64,000 bases of DNA, taken from positions 1,054,001 through 1,118,000 of the forward strand of contig CAWATZ010000002.1 in the NCBI GenBank assembly GCA_963784995.1, read 5' to 3'. Below are positions 1 to 8,703 of this stretch, in pieces. The position numbers were made by a program, and so were the translations under genes. The notes beneath the pieces were generated by a model. It was not told where the DNA came from. It searched no databases and worked only from the letters and a program-made list of their open reading frames with translations. The stretch comes from CAWATZ01 sp963784995. Its GTDB lineage: Bacteria > Planctomycetota > Planctomycetia > Gemmatales > Gemmataceae. Position 1 is the first letter of the stretch, and every line of letters starts with the position of its first letter.

Positions 1-909
1 CCAGCGGGACAGGTAAATGCCCAGTTTCTGCCAGGACGACAGCTGATTGGCCGGATACGCCCGGTCAATGTCGCCCAGGTCCAGGATGCGGGTTTCCCCC
101 TGGGCGGTGGCCAGCACCAGCTGATAGCGCTTGTTTTCTCGGTTCAGCGCGGCGATCTGTTCCTCATAGCCCCGGGCCTCCGCGGCCGTCGCCTCGATCG
201 TTTCCTGCCCCGCCTTCCGGGCGGCCTCCGCGGCCTCCGTGGGCCGGCCCTGATCCAGTTCTGCCTGAGCGGCCGCCAGGCGGGCCTTTTCCACGCGCCG
301 ATTGATCTGGCCGATGTCGTCCCGGCCGATCTTCTCGCGCTGCCGGACAGTCCGCAGCACGGCCGGGTGATGCTTCTGGTACAGCGCCCAGGCCTCGGCC
401 GGGTCGGTCGTCACCTCTTCGCCGTCCTTCCGGAAGCCCTGGAGGATGCCGTAAAATCGGCCGTCGGTGGTCAGCCGCTCGACCACCAGGGCCCACTTCG
501 GCCGCTCCTCGCTGGCAACGCTGGCGTCGTCAACCCAGCGATGCGATTCGCGGTCAACGTCGAAGTTGCCCTTGCGGAACAGCCGCCGCTGGGAGGGCGC
601 GGCGAGCCGGGGGCGTGAGCCCCCGGATTCGGCGGAATCCGGGGGCTCACGCCCCCGGCTCGCCTCTGCTGACTCCTCGCGAACAATCTCTCCCATGACC
701 CAGGTCTTGCCGTCGCGCAAGGTGACCTCGACCACCGGCTGGGGCCAGAAGGTGGCGACCCCCTGAATGACCACCAGCAGCAGCAAACCGGCGATCATGA
801 CCACGCACGTGGCCAGGGCGCCGCCGGTCAAGAACACCAGCGGCTGACCGTGGGCCAGGAGCGAGCTGCGGGCCTTGGAGGGGAGTCCCGGTGCGGGTGG
901 CATGGTCAT
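1..909 (-). CDS. pstA: Phosphate ABC transporter permease PstA (5'-part, runs off window)
   Basis: Inner-membrane permease subunit of the Pst high-affinity phosphate importer; only its first 303 codons are inside the window. The start ATG at 909 overlaps the pstC stop in an ATGA junction, so translation is probably coupled. Residues 20-50 form a clear membrane helix (TCVVMIAGLLLLVVIQGV). A long hydrophilic region follows (about residue 60 to beyond 300), which ordinary PstA proteins lack at this place; the permease core must lie beyond position 1. The identity rests on the operon position behind pstS-pstC and on the N-terminal helix, not on a visible permease motif. A 64-bp palindrome sits in frame inside the insert (codons about 82-103) without creating a stop. 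Confidence 0.75.
   Translation of the reverse strand, partial: MTMPPAPGLPSKARSSLLAHGQPLVFLTGGALATCVVMIAGLLLLVVIQGVATFWPQPVVEVTLRDGKTWVMGEIVREESAEASRGREPPDSAESGGSRPRLAAPSQRRLFRKGNFDVDRESHRWVDDASVASEERPKWALVVERLTTDGRFYGILQGFRKDGEEVTTDPAEAWALYQKHHPAVLRTVRQREKIGRDDIGQINRRVEKARLAAAQAELDQGRPTEAAEAARKAGQETIEATAAEARGYEEQIAALNRENKRYQLVLATAQGETRILDLGDIDRAYPANQLSSWQKLGIYLSRW
601..664. repeat. Perfect palindrome inside pstA
   Basis: The arms are 30 bp, 601-630 and 635-664, perfectly complementary, with a 4-base loop (ggcg). The arm starts ggcgagccgggggcgtgag. It lies in frame in the pstA coding sequence and encodes an Arg/Pro/Ser-rich stretch with no stop codon, so the reading frame survives on the coding strand. 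Confidence 0.95.
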
Positions 910-3564
910 AGCTGGTACGCCCTCCGGCGGAATCGGAGGCGAACCACCTCCGCCACGGTGTTGAGCACGAACGTGATGGCAAACAGCAACAGCGCGGCCA
1001 GGAACAGGGTCCGGTAATGGCCGCTGTCGCGCACGGCGTCCGGCAGCTCGGTGGCCAGGTTGGCGGACAGGGTGCGGAAACCGTTGAAGACGTTCAGCTC
1101 CAGCAGAGGCGTATTGCCGGCGGCCATCAGCACGATCATCGTCTCCCCCACGGCCCGGCCCAGGCCGATCATCACCGCAGAGAATAAGCCGCTCAGAGCT
1201 GTTGGGACGATGACGCGCACCGCCGTCTGCCAGGGCGTCGCCCCACAGCCCAGCGAGGCCGAGCGCAGCGTCTGGGGCACCACCGCCAGGGCATCCTCGG
1301 CCAGAGTATAGACGATCGGGATGATGGCAAAACCCATCATGAAGCCGACCACCAGGGCATTGCGCTGGTCGTACAGACCCAGGAAGGAATCGCGCGGATC
1401 GAGCCGCACCAGGGTCAGCAGCCCCGCCGCGGCCAGCGACAGCAGACAGACCGCGACCGCCAGACCCAGGAACTTGGCCAGGTCAACGCTGGCCACGGCC
1501 AGCCGGCCCCAGCCGCGGGTCCAGAGCCGCAGCGCGGAACTGAGCGCCGAGCTCGGCCAGGAAGAGGACCAGCAGGGTCGCGACCGGCAGCAGCAGCAGG
1601 AACCAGCCGGGCAGAGCGCTGCCCCGGCTGCGGTTGTTGAGCCAACCTTTCAGGTCGCCGGCAAACAGCAGCCATTCCACCAGCCAGCCCAGGGCCGGGG
1701 CCGCCAGCACGCCCAGCGGCAGGACCAGGCACAGGAAGCCGAAATGGAACCGCTGCAACCGCAAGGTCCACTTCTCGGGCAGCAGTTGCCAGAGATAGGC
1801 CCCCAGCAAAAAGCACCCCGGCAGGGTGAGGAAACCAGCCAGCACGGCCGGCAGCAGCCGATCGACGAACGGGGCCAGGATCAGGCCGGCCAGGAAACCC
1901 AGGACCACGCTGGGCAAGCTGGCCATCATCTCGATAGCCGGCTTGACCACTGCCCGGGTCCGCGGATGCAAGAACTCGCTGGTGTAAATGGCCGCCAGCA
2001 GGGCCAGCGGCACGCCCAGCAGCAGCGAGTAGAACGTCGCCTTGAGCGTGCCAAAGACCAGCGGCCAGAAACCATACTTGGGCTCGGCACCCGCTCCGCC
2101 CGTCGATTGCCAGACGTGTTCGGGCCTGTCATAGCCCTCATACCAGATCGGCCGGAACAGCGTCCGCAAGGTCACTTCCGGGTATCCGGGCTTGACCTGC
2201 CACAGCCAGCACCCCGTCCCGGCCTGGGCCAGCAAGGCGTTGTCTCGCGGTGGGAACAGCACCCGGCGGACGGGAACGCCCGGTTCGGTCCGGACCTCCG
2301 CCAGCTGCTGTTCGCTGGTCACGTGGAGCAGCCGGACCCGGCCATCGGCGTAACCGGCCGCGACCAGCCGCGACTGCGCCGAGGCCGCCAGCGCCGTCAC
2401 CGCGACCCCGTGGCCGGCGAAGGTGTGTGCGGCCACCAGGGTGTGTTTGTCCGGGGCTCGCCCTTCGCGGCTTCGCGCCCGGAACCAGGCCCGGATTCGG
2501 CCCGTGGAATCGCCGACCAGCAGCGTCTCCCGGCCAATCAAGAACTGGGCCGCGGTCACCTGGATCTTGGGGGAATCGGACAGCAGGTCCAGCTCCTCCA
2601 GGATTCTGGGCTCCTCGACCTCGCGCGTGTCGATCCGCAGCAAGCGGCCACTCTCCCCGAGCAGATAGGCATTGTCCCCTTCCCCGGAGAGCAGCAGCCA
2701 GCCGGCCGATCCGGGTCCCATCGGATCGGGAAGTTTCAGTTCGCCGCTCTTGCTGGCCGCGGCACCGTGCCGCCTGGCAACCGAGCGGGTTCGGAGGATA
2801 CCATCCGCAGTCAGGCTGGCGACGATGAAGGTGGGACATGACACCCCTTCGGGGCTGGGTTCCGGGGTCAGATCGATTTTTCGCACGGGGGAGGGAGAAG
2901 CGGGCTTGATGGGGTCGTCGAACGCCACCGAGAGGGTCTTCAGGCGATACTGACCATTCGGCAGGGCCTGACACAAGCCCGAAGCGCCAGCGCCGGGATC
3001 ACCCCGTCGCTTCTGCTCCGGGCTTGTGTTCCAGACAAGCACCTTGCCCGGTTTCAGGGCCCGAAGCTCGGCGGTGATCTCCTTTTCCTCCAGCAGGCGC
3101 GACTTGAAGCCAACATGGCTCAGCTGCACCGTGCCGTCGGCGAAACCCAGGGCCAGGTCCGGGCCGTGATCGGGGGCCGACCAGGCCGAGAGGTCCGCGC
3201 CCCGGTACAGGCCCCGCGGCCCGAAGCGGTCCAGCAGCCGGCCATTGTCCAGCCGGAACGTGGCCAGGCTGCCATCCTGGAACAGGCCCCACCCCATCGT
3301 CAGGTGCTCGTCCACGCCCTCGCGCACCGGCTGCTCCCGCAGCCCTGCCACGCCCTCGGTCAGCTGGCGCGGGCCCGAAACCGAGGCCCCCTGGAACAGG
3401 GGCAGGACCACCCAGATCAGGAAGACACAGACCCCGGTGACGGCCAGGATGGTCCCGATGCCGCCCACCGTGATCAGCAGCCGGGCCAGCAAGTCGGTCA
3501 GCTTGACGAGCCGGCTGGAGCCGCGCTTCCTTGTCCGACCAGAGAAGGGATCGCTGGGATTCAT
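906..3564 (-). CDS. pstC: Phosphate ABC transporter permease PstC with large propeller-like insert (frameshifted)
   Basis: Inner-membrane permease of the Pst phosphate importer. The start ATG at 3564 overlaps the pstS stop (ATGA). After a basic N-terminus there is one membrane helix (ITVGGIGTILAVTGVCVFLIW, about residues 25-45), then about 430 residues of soluble domain with short repeats resembling WD/beta-propeller blades. The permease core follows (KATFYSLLLGVPLALLAAIYTSEF; later GRAVGETMIVLMAAG, the typical EAA-loop region). The product would be about 885 residues, against about 300 for usual PstC. Near 1530-1545 the frame changes: the upstream frame ends at 1483, and the C-terminal half continues to the stop at 906 in another frame. 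The total length is one base off a multiple of three, so this is an apparent one-base insertion, either sequencing error or inactivation. Confidence 0.85.
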
Positions 3565-4541
3565 TCGACAATGCCAACCGACTGCAACACCTGGTTGCGG
3601 AGGGAAATCGGAAGCGGATAATAGCCATCCTTGATGACGTCGTTCTGGCCTTCCTGGCTGAACACGTACTTGAGGAACTCCCGTCGCAGCGGGTCCAGCG
3701 GACTGCCGGGCTTGTGGTTGACAACCAGGTAGAGGAAGCGCGACAGGGGGTAATCGCCCGCCTCGACGGCGGCGATGGTGGGCTCGATGCACTTGCTCTT
3801 GCTGGTGCGGGCCAGAGGCACGGCCCGAACGTCGGCCGTCTTGAAACCGATGCCACTGTAACCGATGCCGTAGCGGTCGCTGCCGATGCTCTGCACCACC
3901 GCCCCGCTGCCGGGCTGTTCCTTGACGCGGTCCTTGTAATCGCCGTTGCGCAGCACCACCTCCTTGAAGAAACTGTACGTGCCCGAGGCCGAGTTCCGGC
4001 CGTAGACGCTGATCGGCTTGTCGGCCCACTCGCCTTTCAGGCCCAGCGCTCCCCAGGTGGTGATGTCCTCGTCCAGACCCCGTTTGCGGTTGCGGGAGAA
4101 GATGGCGTCCAGCTGGGCCAGAGTGAGGCCCTGGATCGGGTTGTCGCGGTGGACGTAGACGGCCAGCAGGTCAAGGCTGGTCGGCAGGGCCAGCGGCGGG
4201 TAGCCGAACTTCTCCTCGAACTTGTCGATTTCGACCTGCTTCAGCGTCCGGCTCATCGGACTGAACTGGGCCGACCCCTCGATCAGCGCCGGCGGCGCCG
4301 TCCCGGAGCCCTTGCCCTCGATCTCCACGTTGACACTCGGGTAGACCTTGCGGAATCCTTCCGACCACAGGGCCATCTGGTTGTTCATCGTCTCCGAGCC
4401 GACGCTCTTGATCGATCCCGAAACTCCTGTCGTCGCCCGGTACGCGGGGATCTTCGGGTCCACCTTGACCACTTCCGCCAGGGCGGTCGCCACCCCCAGA
4501 CACAAGAGGAAAAGCAGAAGCAGCACCATCCGCCAACGCAT
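3561..4541 (-). CDS. pstS: Phosphate-binding periplasmic protein PstS
   Basis: Solute-binding protein that captures phosphate in the periplasm and delivers it to PstC/PstA. It has 326 residues. Residues 1-22 form a signal peptide (MRWRMVLLLLFLLCLG). Family features are visible: the ligand loop VGSETMNNQ after the mature N-terminus, SPMSRTLKQVE, and the second phosphate-binding loop GRNSASGTYSFF. The start at 4541 is supported by CAGGAG nine bases upstream. It is the first gene of pstS-pstC-pstA, and its stop overlaps the pstC start. A candidate Pho box lies about 70-97 bases before the start. Confidence 0.93.
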   Translation of the reverse strand: MRWRMVLLLLFLLCLGVATALAEVVKVDPKIPAYRATTGVSGSIKSVGSETMNNQMALWSEGFRKVYPSVNVEIEGKGSGTAPPALIEGSAQFSPMSRTLKQVEIDKFEEKFGYPPLALPTSLDLLAVYVHRDNPIQGLTLAQLDAIFSRNRKRGLDEDITTWGALGLKGEWADKPISVYGRNSASGTYSFFKEVVLRNGDYKDRVKEQPGSGAVVQSIGSDRYGIGYSGIGFKTADVRAVPLARTSKSKCIEPTIAAVEAGDYPLSRFLYLVVNHKPGSPLDPLRREFLKYVFSQEGQNDVIKDGYYPLPISLRNQVLQSVGIVE

Positions 4542-4611
4542 CCAACGGCTCCTGTCGCGGAAGGACCGATTGACCCAACTGTGGATTATAGAGGAGGGAG
4601 CCCGGCGGATT

Positions 4612-4638
4612 GTGAGGAATTGGTTAAGAATACGTGAA
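4612..4638 (-). promoter_or_regulatory. Candidate Pho box upstream of pstS
   Basis: Reading on the minus strand there are three 11-base steps: TTCACGTATTC, TTAACCAATTC, CTCACAATCC. The motifs TTCAC, TTAAC and CTCAC start exactly 11 bases apart. Direct repeats with an 11-base helical period are the known form of PhoB/PhoP binding sites. The element lies 70-97 bases before the pstS start codon, a reasonable activator position. No binding evidence is available. Confidence 0.5.
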
Positions 4639-4758
4639 GGACGCTTGTCGGATCGCGGCCCTTTCGGGGGACTCATCGAGCTTTCACATCGAGGGTCCGG
4701 ATCGAGTTTGCCGATACTGACGATGCGGCTGCCCCGTGTCTTCGTGGAAAGGACCAGT

Positions 4759-6303
4759 ATGCTGCGATACGTTCCGCGCCTCCTGATCCTCTGGGCTTTC
4801 CCATCCATCTGTCTCGCCCAGCCGTTGCAGATCGCCACGATCCCCGGGAGCGAACAGAGAGAGGGCAGCGTCCAGCTGGCCTCTCCCCCTCCGGAACCCT
4901 GCGCCGAGGTGCTGCCGATCAACTTGCCGACAGCACTGCACCTGGCCGGCAGCCGGCCCATCGACGTGCAGCTGGCGGCCGAGCGGATCCGCGGCGCCCT
5001 GGCGGCGCTGGACCTGGCCAGGGCGGCCTGGCTGCCCACCGTCACGATCGGCGGCGATTACAACCGCCATGATGGCCCCATCCAGAACGCGGACGGCACC
5101 GTGTCCAACGCCAGCCGTGGCAGCTGGATGTTCGGCCTGGGCTCGGGAATCCTCAATGGGGCGGTCTTTTCCCTTACCGATGCCATCTTCAGCCCGCTGG
5201 CGGCCAAGCAGACCCTGGCCGCACGCGAGGCGGACCTGGAGGCCGCCAACAATAACACGATGGTGGCCGTGACCGATGCCTATTTCGCCGTCGAGCAAGC
5301 GCGTGGCGAACTGGCCGGGGCCGTGGACGCCACCCGCAAGGCGGAAGACCTGGTCCGCCGGGTGCGGAAGCTGGCCGAGGGAGTGGTCCCACCCCTGGAG
5401 ATTCCCCGGGCCGAGGCGGAGCTGGAACGTCGGCGGGAGACCGAGCTGCTGGCCCGGGAACGCTGGCAGGTGGCCAGCGCCGACCTGGCCCGCATCCTCC
5501 GGCTGGACGTCAGGACCGCCGAGGTCCAACCGCTGGAACCACCCCATCTGCAAATCTTTCTGATCGATCTCAAGAAAGGGGTCGAGGACCTGGTCGCCGT
5601 GGCCCTGACCCATCGGCCCGAACTGGCGTCCAACCAGGCTCAGGTCCAGGCCGCCCTGACGCTCCTGCGTCAGGAGAAGTATCGGCCTCTGATCCCCTAC
5701 GTCCTGCTGCGTGGCTGGTCCACCCCGGTGACGGGCACCCTGGGAGCCACCTTCTTTGGCGGCGGCACCAACGGCAACCTGAGCAACACCGGGCTGCGCG
5801 AGGATTTCGACGTGCAGCTGCTCTGGCAGCTGGACAACCTCGGTTTCGGCAACGTCGCCCGGGCCAGGCAGCGCGCCTCAGACCATCGGGTGGCGATCCT
5901 GGAGCTGCTCCGCACCCAGGACCGGGTCACGGCCGAGGTCGTCCAGGCTCACGCCCAGGCCGTGCAGGCGGCCCGGCGCGTGGAAGTCGGGGAGCGCATG
6001 GTGAAGCAGGCGCTGGACTCGTACGAGAAGAACCTGACCGCCCTTGGCCAGACGCGCCGGGCCGGCGAACTGGTGCTGACGGTGGCCCGCCCGCAGGAAG
6101 TGCTGCAGGCAGTGCAGGCGTTGGCTCAGTCGTACGCCAGTTACTACACCGCCATCGCCGACAGCAATCGGGCCCAGTTCCGGCTCTACCGGGCCCTGGG
6201 TCAGCCGGCCCAGCTTCTGGCTGGCGACGGCTCGAACTTGCCCTGCTGCGAAGCCGTGCCCTCCCCAGGTCCCGCCGCGGGCCCTCCGATCCAGACTCCC
6301 TGA
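4759..6303 (+). CDS. TolC-family outer membrane efflux protein
   Basis: Trimeric outer-membrane channel of the TolC/OEP type, used by tripartite efflux pumps or type I secretion. It has 514 residues. A signal peptide is evident (MLRYVPRLLILWAFPSICLA), followed by two OEP repeats rich in Ala/Leu/Arg/Glu heptads that would form the periplasmic alpha-barrel (about 65-280 and 300-490). The strand-forming turns include GATFFGGGTNGNL. The start at 4759 is chosen because AAAGGA lies 5-10 bases upstream and a signal peptide follows directly; an in-frame ATG further upstream would spoil it. No adaptor or pump gene is adjacent, so the partner is unknown. It is divergent from pstS. Confidence 0.88.
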   Translation: MLRYVPRLLILWAFPSICLAQPLQIATIPGSEQREGSVQLASPPPEPCAEVLPINLPTALHLAGSRPIDVQLAAERIRGALAALDLARAAWLPTVTIGGDYNRHDGPIQNADGTVSNASRGSWMFGLGSGILNGAVFSLTDAIFSPLAAKQTLAAREADLEAANNNTMVAVTDAYFAVEQARGELAGAVDATRKAEDLVRRVRKLAEGVVPPLEIPRAEAELERRRETELLARERWQVASADLARILRLDVRTAEVQPLEPPHLQIFLIDLKKGVEDLVAVALTHRPELASNQAQVQAALTLLRQEKYRPLIPYVLLRGWSTPVTGTLGATFFGGGTNGNLSNTGLREDFDVQLLWQLDNLGFGNVARARQRASDHRVAILELLRTQDRVTAEVVQAHAQAVQAARRVEVGERMVKQALDSYEKNLTALGQTRRAGELVLTVARPQEVLQAVQALAQSYASYYTAIADSNRAQFRLYRALGQPAQLLAGDGSNLPCCEAVPSPGPAAGPPIQTP

Positions 6304-6364
6304 ACCAGTCCAGACCAGGAGCCGTAGGGTGGTCCGAGCGCAGCGAGGCCCACCGGCAGGCTTC

Positions 6365-6455
6365 GCGCGAACAACCAAGTTCACGTGCGGGCCGCTCGAC
6401 TCCATGTTAAGTTGCAGCTGTAGTTGGCCCGTCACGTGCAACGCCTGGTTCGGGT
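6365..6455 (+). other. attC-like recombination site (left)
   Basis: A 91-base imperfect palindrome. Outer boxes: GCGCGAAC at 6365-6372 against GTTCGGGT at 6448-6455 (pairing CGAAC/GTTCG). Inner boxes: GGGCC at 6389-6393 against GGCCC at 6426-6430. The arms are mispaired between the boxes, as in integron attC sites, and the inner box lies 24-25 bases from the outer end on both sides. The right arm (6422-6455) is nearly identical to the right arm of the second site at 8379-8410. The R' box GTTCGGG departs from the canonical GTTRRRY, so the call is tentative. Confidence 0.5.
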
Positions 6456-6551
6456 CAAGAAATAAGTCCGAGTCCCCTTTTCTTTTCAATCGGGGATCGT
6501 GTCGAGCAGGAGACCCATGAGCGCTACGCTGCAACCTTCACACATCCGGCA

Positions 6552-7184
6552 TCAACGTTCTGGCGCCGCATTTCCACGCCGCGACAGGAGCACCAGGTCG
6601 GCCGCTTCCTCGGCATCCCTGAGAAGCGTCTTGCGCGGCGTGCCTATCCGCGCACGCATGGTAAGGCCACGAGCAAAATCAATGAGCTGGCTTGCGCGGA
6701 CGGCCACAGGAAAGTCGGACGGGATTTCGCCCGCGCTGATCGCGTCCCGGAAACGACGTTCCACTAGCCCTACGGCGTGAGCGGCCGCGTTCTGTAGGAA
6801 CTGTCGGACCTCAGCGTCGTTCACAAGCGGCGCGACGCACCCGAGAAGACATCCCGGGGCGGATCCTTCCTCGGTCGCAGTTTCTACGGCCTGCCTCAGG
6901 AAGGCGGCGAGCGAGTCGCGAAGAGTACGCGGCGAGAGGAGTGCCTTCGCAGCGAGAGCGCCTTTCGTCTCTGCGTACGCCCTAAGGACGCGCAAGAACA
7001 ACGTCCGCTTGTCTCCGAAGACGGAATACAGGCTCGGCCGTCCCACGCCCATCCCGGCGACGAGATCGTCGATCGTCACTCCGTCGTAGCCCTTCGACCA
7101 GAATACCTGGGTCGCCTTTTCCAGCGCGTCCCTCTCGTCGAAGCTGCGCGGCCGTCCACGCGGCCTACCGGCATTTTGAAACAT
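6552..7184 (-). CDS. TetR/AcrR-family transcriptional repressor
   Basis: One-component repressor of 210 residues. The N-terminal helix-turn-helix is clear (about residues 15-62: ALEKATQVFWSKGYDGVTID, then VGRPSLYSVFGDKRTLF). The C-terminal ligand domain (about 80-200) includes the APGCLLGC stretch common in TetR proteins that control oxidoreductases. It is divergent from the adjacent dehydrogenase gene; the 127-base gap holds a strong promoter and repeated AGTTCAAAA sites, so it probably represses its neighbour and itself. It lies within the attC-bounded module. Confidence 0.9.
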   Translation of the reverse strand: MFQNAGRPRGRPRSFDERDALEKATQVFWSKGYDGVTIDDLVAGMGVGRPSLYSVFGDKRTLFLRVLRAYAETKGALAAKALLSPRTLRDSLAAFLRQAVETATEEGSAPGCLLGCVAPLVNDAEVRQFLQNAAAHAVGLVERRFRDAISAGEIPSDFPVAVRASQLIDFARGLTMRARIGTPRKTLLRDAEEAADLVLLSRRGNAAPER

Positions 7185-7186
7185 TT

Positions 7187-7243
7187 AGTTCAAAACTCCT
7201 TGACAATGCCCATCGCACCAATATATAACCGAACAGTTCAAAA
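7187..7243 (+). promoter_or_regulatory. Divergent control region: promoter and putative TetR operators
   Basis: A sigma-70-like promoter faces the dehydrogenase gene: TTGACA at 7200-7205 and TATATA at 7222-7227 (16-base spacer; TATAAC gives 18). AGTTCAAAA occurs at 7187-7195 and again at 7235-7243, bracketing the promoter, and the first copy is the palindrome AGTT-CAA-AACT. Sites on both sides of a promoter suit repression by the adjacent TetR protein. Confidence 0.6.
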
Positions 7244-7311
7244 TTAGCAAGCCGGCCCTGGCCTCGCGGGGCCTCACGACTCGACCTTCCCCCTTCGCCA
7301 CGGAGACGCAC

Positions 7312-8259
7312 ATGGAACATTCGATCGCTCTCGTCACCGGCACCACCTCCGGGCTCGGTTATGCGGCAGCCCGCACTCTTGCCGGAGAGGGCTGGCGTGA
7401 GATCATCGTCACCGGGCGCAGCCTGGCTCGGGCTCAGGAAACGGCCGCTCAGCTCGCGGCTGAGACCAAAATACAGGTCTTCACGCCGCTGGAGCTGGAT
7501 CTGGACGCGCCGACCAGCGTTCAATCCGCCCTCGCCGAGCTCGTCAAGCGAGGTCGGCCGGTCGATTTCCTACTGCTAAATGCAGGGATGGTCCCAGGCA
7601 AGAAGCGCGTGCTCACTGCGGCGGGCGTCGAGGCGGCTCAGGCCCCGCTGATCGGCCATCATCAACTGACTGCCGGGTTGCTCCGCGCCAACATGCTGAG
7701 CCCCAACGCGCGGATTGTTATCGCCGGCGCGGAACCTGCCCGAGGGGACGTACCCATGTTCAGCTACACCGACGTGGCAGCCTTCGCGGCCAAACACCAC
7801 CAGGGTGACCGAACCGCCGCTGTTGAAGCCCTGGTGCGCAACGGGCCGAACGTGAAGTACGAGCCCAACCGGACGTATGCCGACGCGAAGCTCATCGTTG
7901 CTTGGTGGGCGGCGGCGCTGGCGCGGCGGCTACCCTCCGGCATGGCCGTGTACGCCGTCTCGCCCGGTAGCGCGCCCGACACCAAGGCGGTGCGAAACCT
8001 TGGGCCGGTCATGAAGTGGGTGATGATTCCACTCGTGAAGCTCATCCCCGGCATGTCCCAGACGCCGGAGACCGCAGCTCGCCGGTATCTCCAGGCCTCG
8101 GAGTTCGGAACCGACGTCTCGGGCCAATTCTTCGCCTCGGCGCCGAAGAAGCTCACAGGCCCAATTGAGGCGATGCGCCACCCGCACTTTCACGATCGCG
8201 CCAACCAGGAAGCCGCGTGGCAGGCCGTCGTCAGTGTCTCCGGCGTCGACTTGTCTTAG
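7312..8259 (+). CDS. Short-chain dehydrogenase/reductase (SDR) family oxidoreductase
   Basis: NAD(P)-dependent oxidoreductase of 315 residues with a Rossmann fold. The cofactor loop TGTTSGLG is at residues 9-16, the LNAGM structural motif near residue 91, and the catalytic YADAK at 189-193. The serine normally found on the strand before the catalytic Tyr is not obvious (IVIAGAE), so the active site may be altered. The substrate is unknown. Divergent tetR-SDR pairs are common and usually respond to the substrate. The gene is followed by an attC-like site 60 bases after the stop. Confidence 0.88.
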   Translation: MEHSIALVTGTTSGLGYAAARTLAGEGWREIIVTGRSLARAQETAAQLAAETKIQVFTPLELDLDAPTSVQSALAELVKRGRPVDFLLLNAGMVPGKKRVLTAAGVEAAQAPLIGHHQLTAGLLRANMLSPNARIVIAGAEPARGDVPMFSYTDVAAFAAKHHQGDRTAAVEALVRNGPNVKYEPNRTYADAKLIVAWWAAALARRLPSGMAVYAVSPGSAPDTKAVRNLGPVMKWVMIPLVKLIPGMSQTPETAARRYLQASEFGTDVSGQFFASAPKKLTGPIEAMRHPHFHDRANQEAAWQAVVSVSGVDLS

Positions 8260-8319
8260 CCAGCATCCTTGAGCGCGGTGTCCTGAAGAAGCGCCGGTCG
8301 CGGCGAAATGGTTACGGTG

Positions 8320-8410
8320 ACCCGAACAACCTAGCTCTGCTGCGGGCCACTGACCTGGGCGTGTCCGATTAACCTCAGTTGGCCCGTCACGTGCAACACC
8401 TGGTTCGGGT
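8320..8410 (+). other. attC-like recombination site (right)
   Basis: A 91-base imperfect palindrome. The outer boxes are perfectly complementary (ACCCGAAC 8320-8327, GTTCGGGT 8403-8410). The inner boxes are too (GGGCCA 8344-8349, TGGCCC 8380-8385). The bases between the boxes are mostly unpaired. Its right arm matches the site at 6422-6455 almost base for base, while the left arm has a different sequence but the same geometry. Conserved structure with divergent sequence is the hallmark of attC sites. Confidence 0.55.
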
Positions 8411-8703
8411 TTGTTCTCTCTCGACTTCGGCCCTGGTGTACTTGCACCGGTCTTGACCTTGGCGAAAGCACTCGAAACCGCGAGCCTTCGCCGCCTGGTT
8501 GCCTGTCAAATCAGAAACTTGTTGTAAAGCGCTCCTTGTCTCCCGCCCGTACCCGTACGTCCGATAAGAACTCCTCGAAACCAGGACTCCAAACCAATCG
8601 GCTCACCTGCCGGACGGATCGAGCTGAGCCGTGGTGAGCAGTTCCTCAGCCCCGGTGAACTCCTGCCATTGCGCTGCGCCGCCATTGGTCCCGGCCGCTG
8701 CCC
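8411..8703. other. Intergenic stretch without recognisable gene
   Basis: Between the right attC-like site and the 3' end of the MgtC-family gene. No reading frame with family features, no RNA-like fold and no clear promoter was seen. Confidence 0.6.

Larger units (their letters stand above)
6449..8403 (+). mobile_element. Candidate integron-type gene cassette carrying tetR and an SDR gene
   Basis: This is the interval between the presumed G^TT cleavage points of two attC-like sites of identical length (91 bases). Inside are a complete TetR-family gene (minus) and a complete short-chain dehydrogenase gene (plus) with a shared control region. The flanking genes (tolC-like on the left, mgtC-like on the right) are unrelated in function, and the cassette genes look less rich in G/C-ending codons than their neighbours. 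No integrase gene or attI is visible, so this would be an orphan cassette or part of an attC cluster lacking an integrase. Confidence 0.45.

Noticed and set aside
1321..2841. 506-codon open frame on the plus strand
   Set aside because: It is antisense to pstC, has Gln-rich low-complexity composition and no family features.
6322..6364. A further palindrome next to the left attC-like site (ggtccgagcgcagcgaggccc)
   Set aside because: It resembles the loop of other repeats (gagcgcagcgagg) but the arms do not pair over more than a few bases here.
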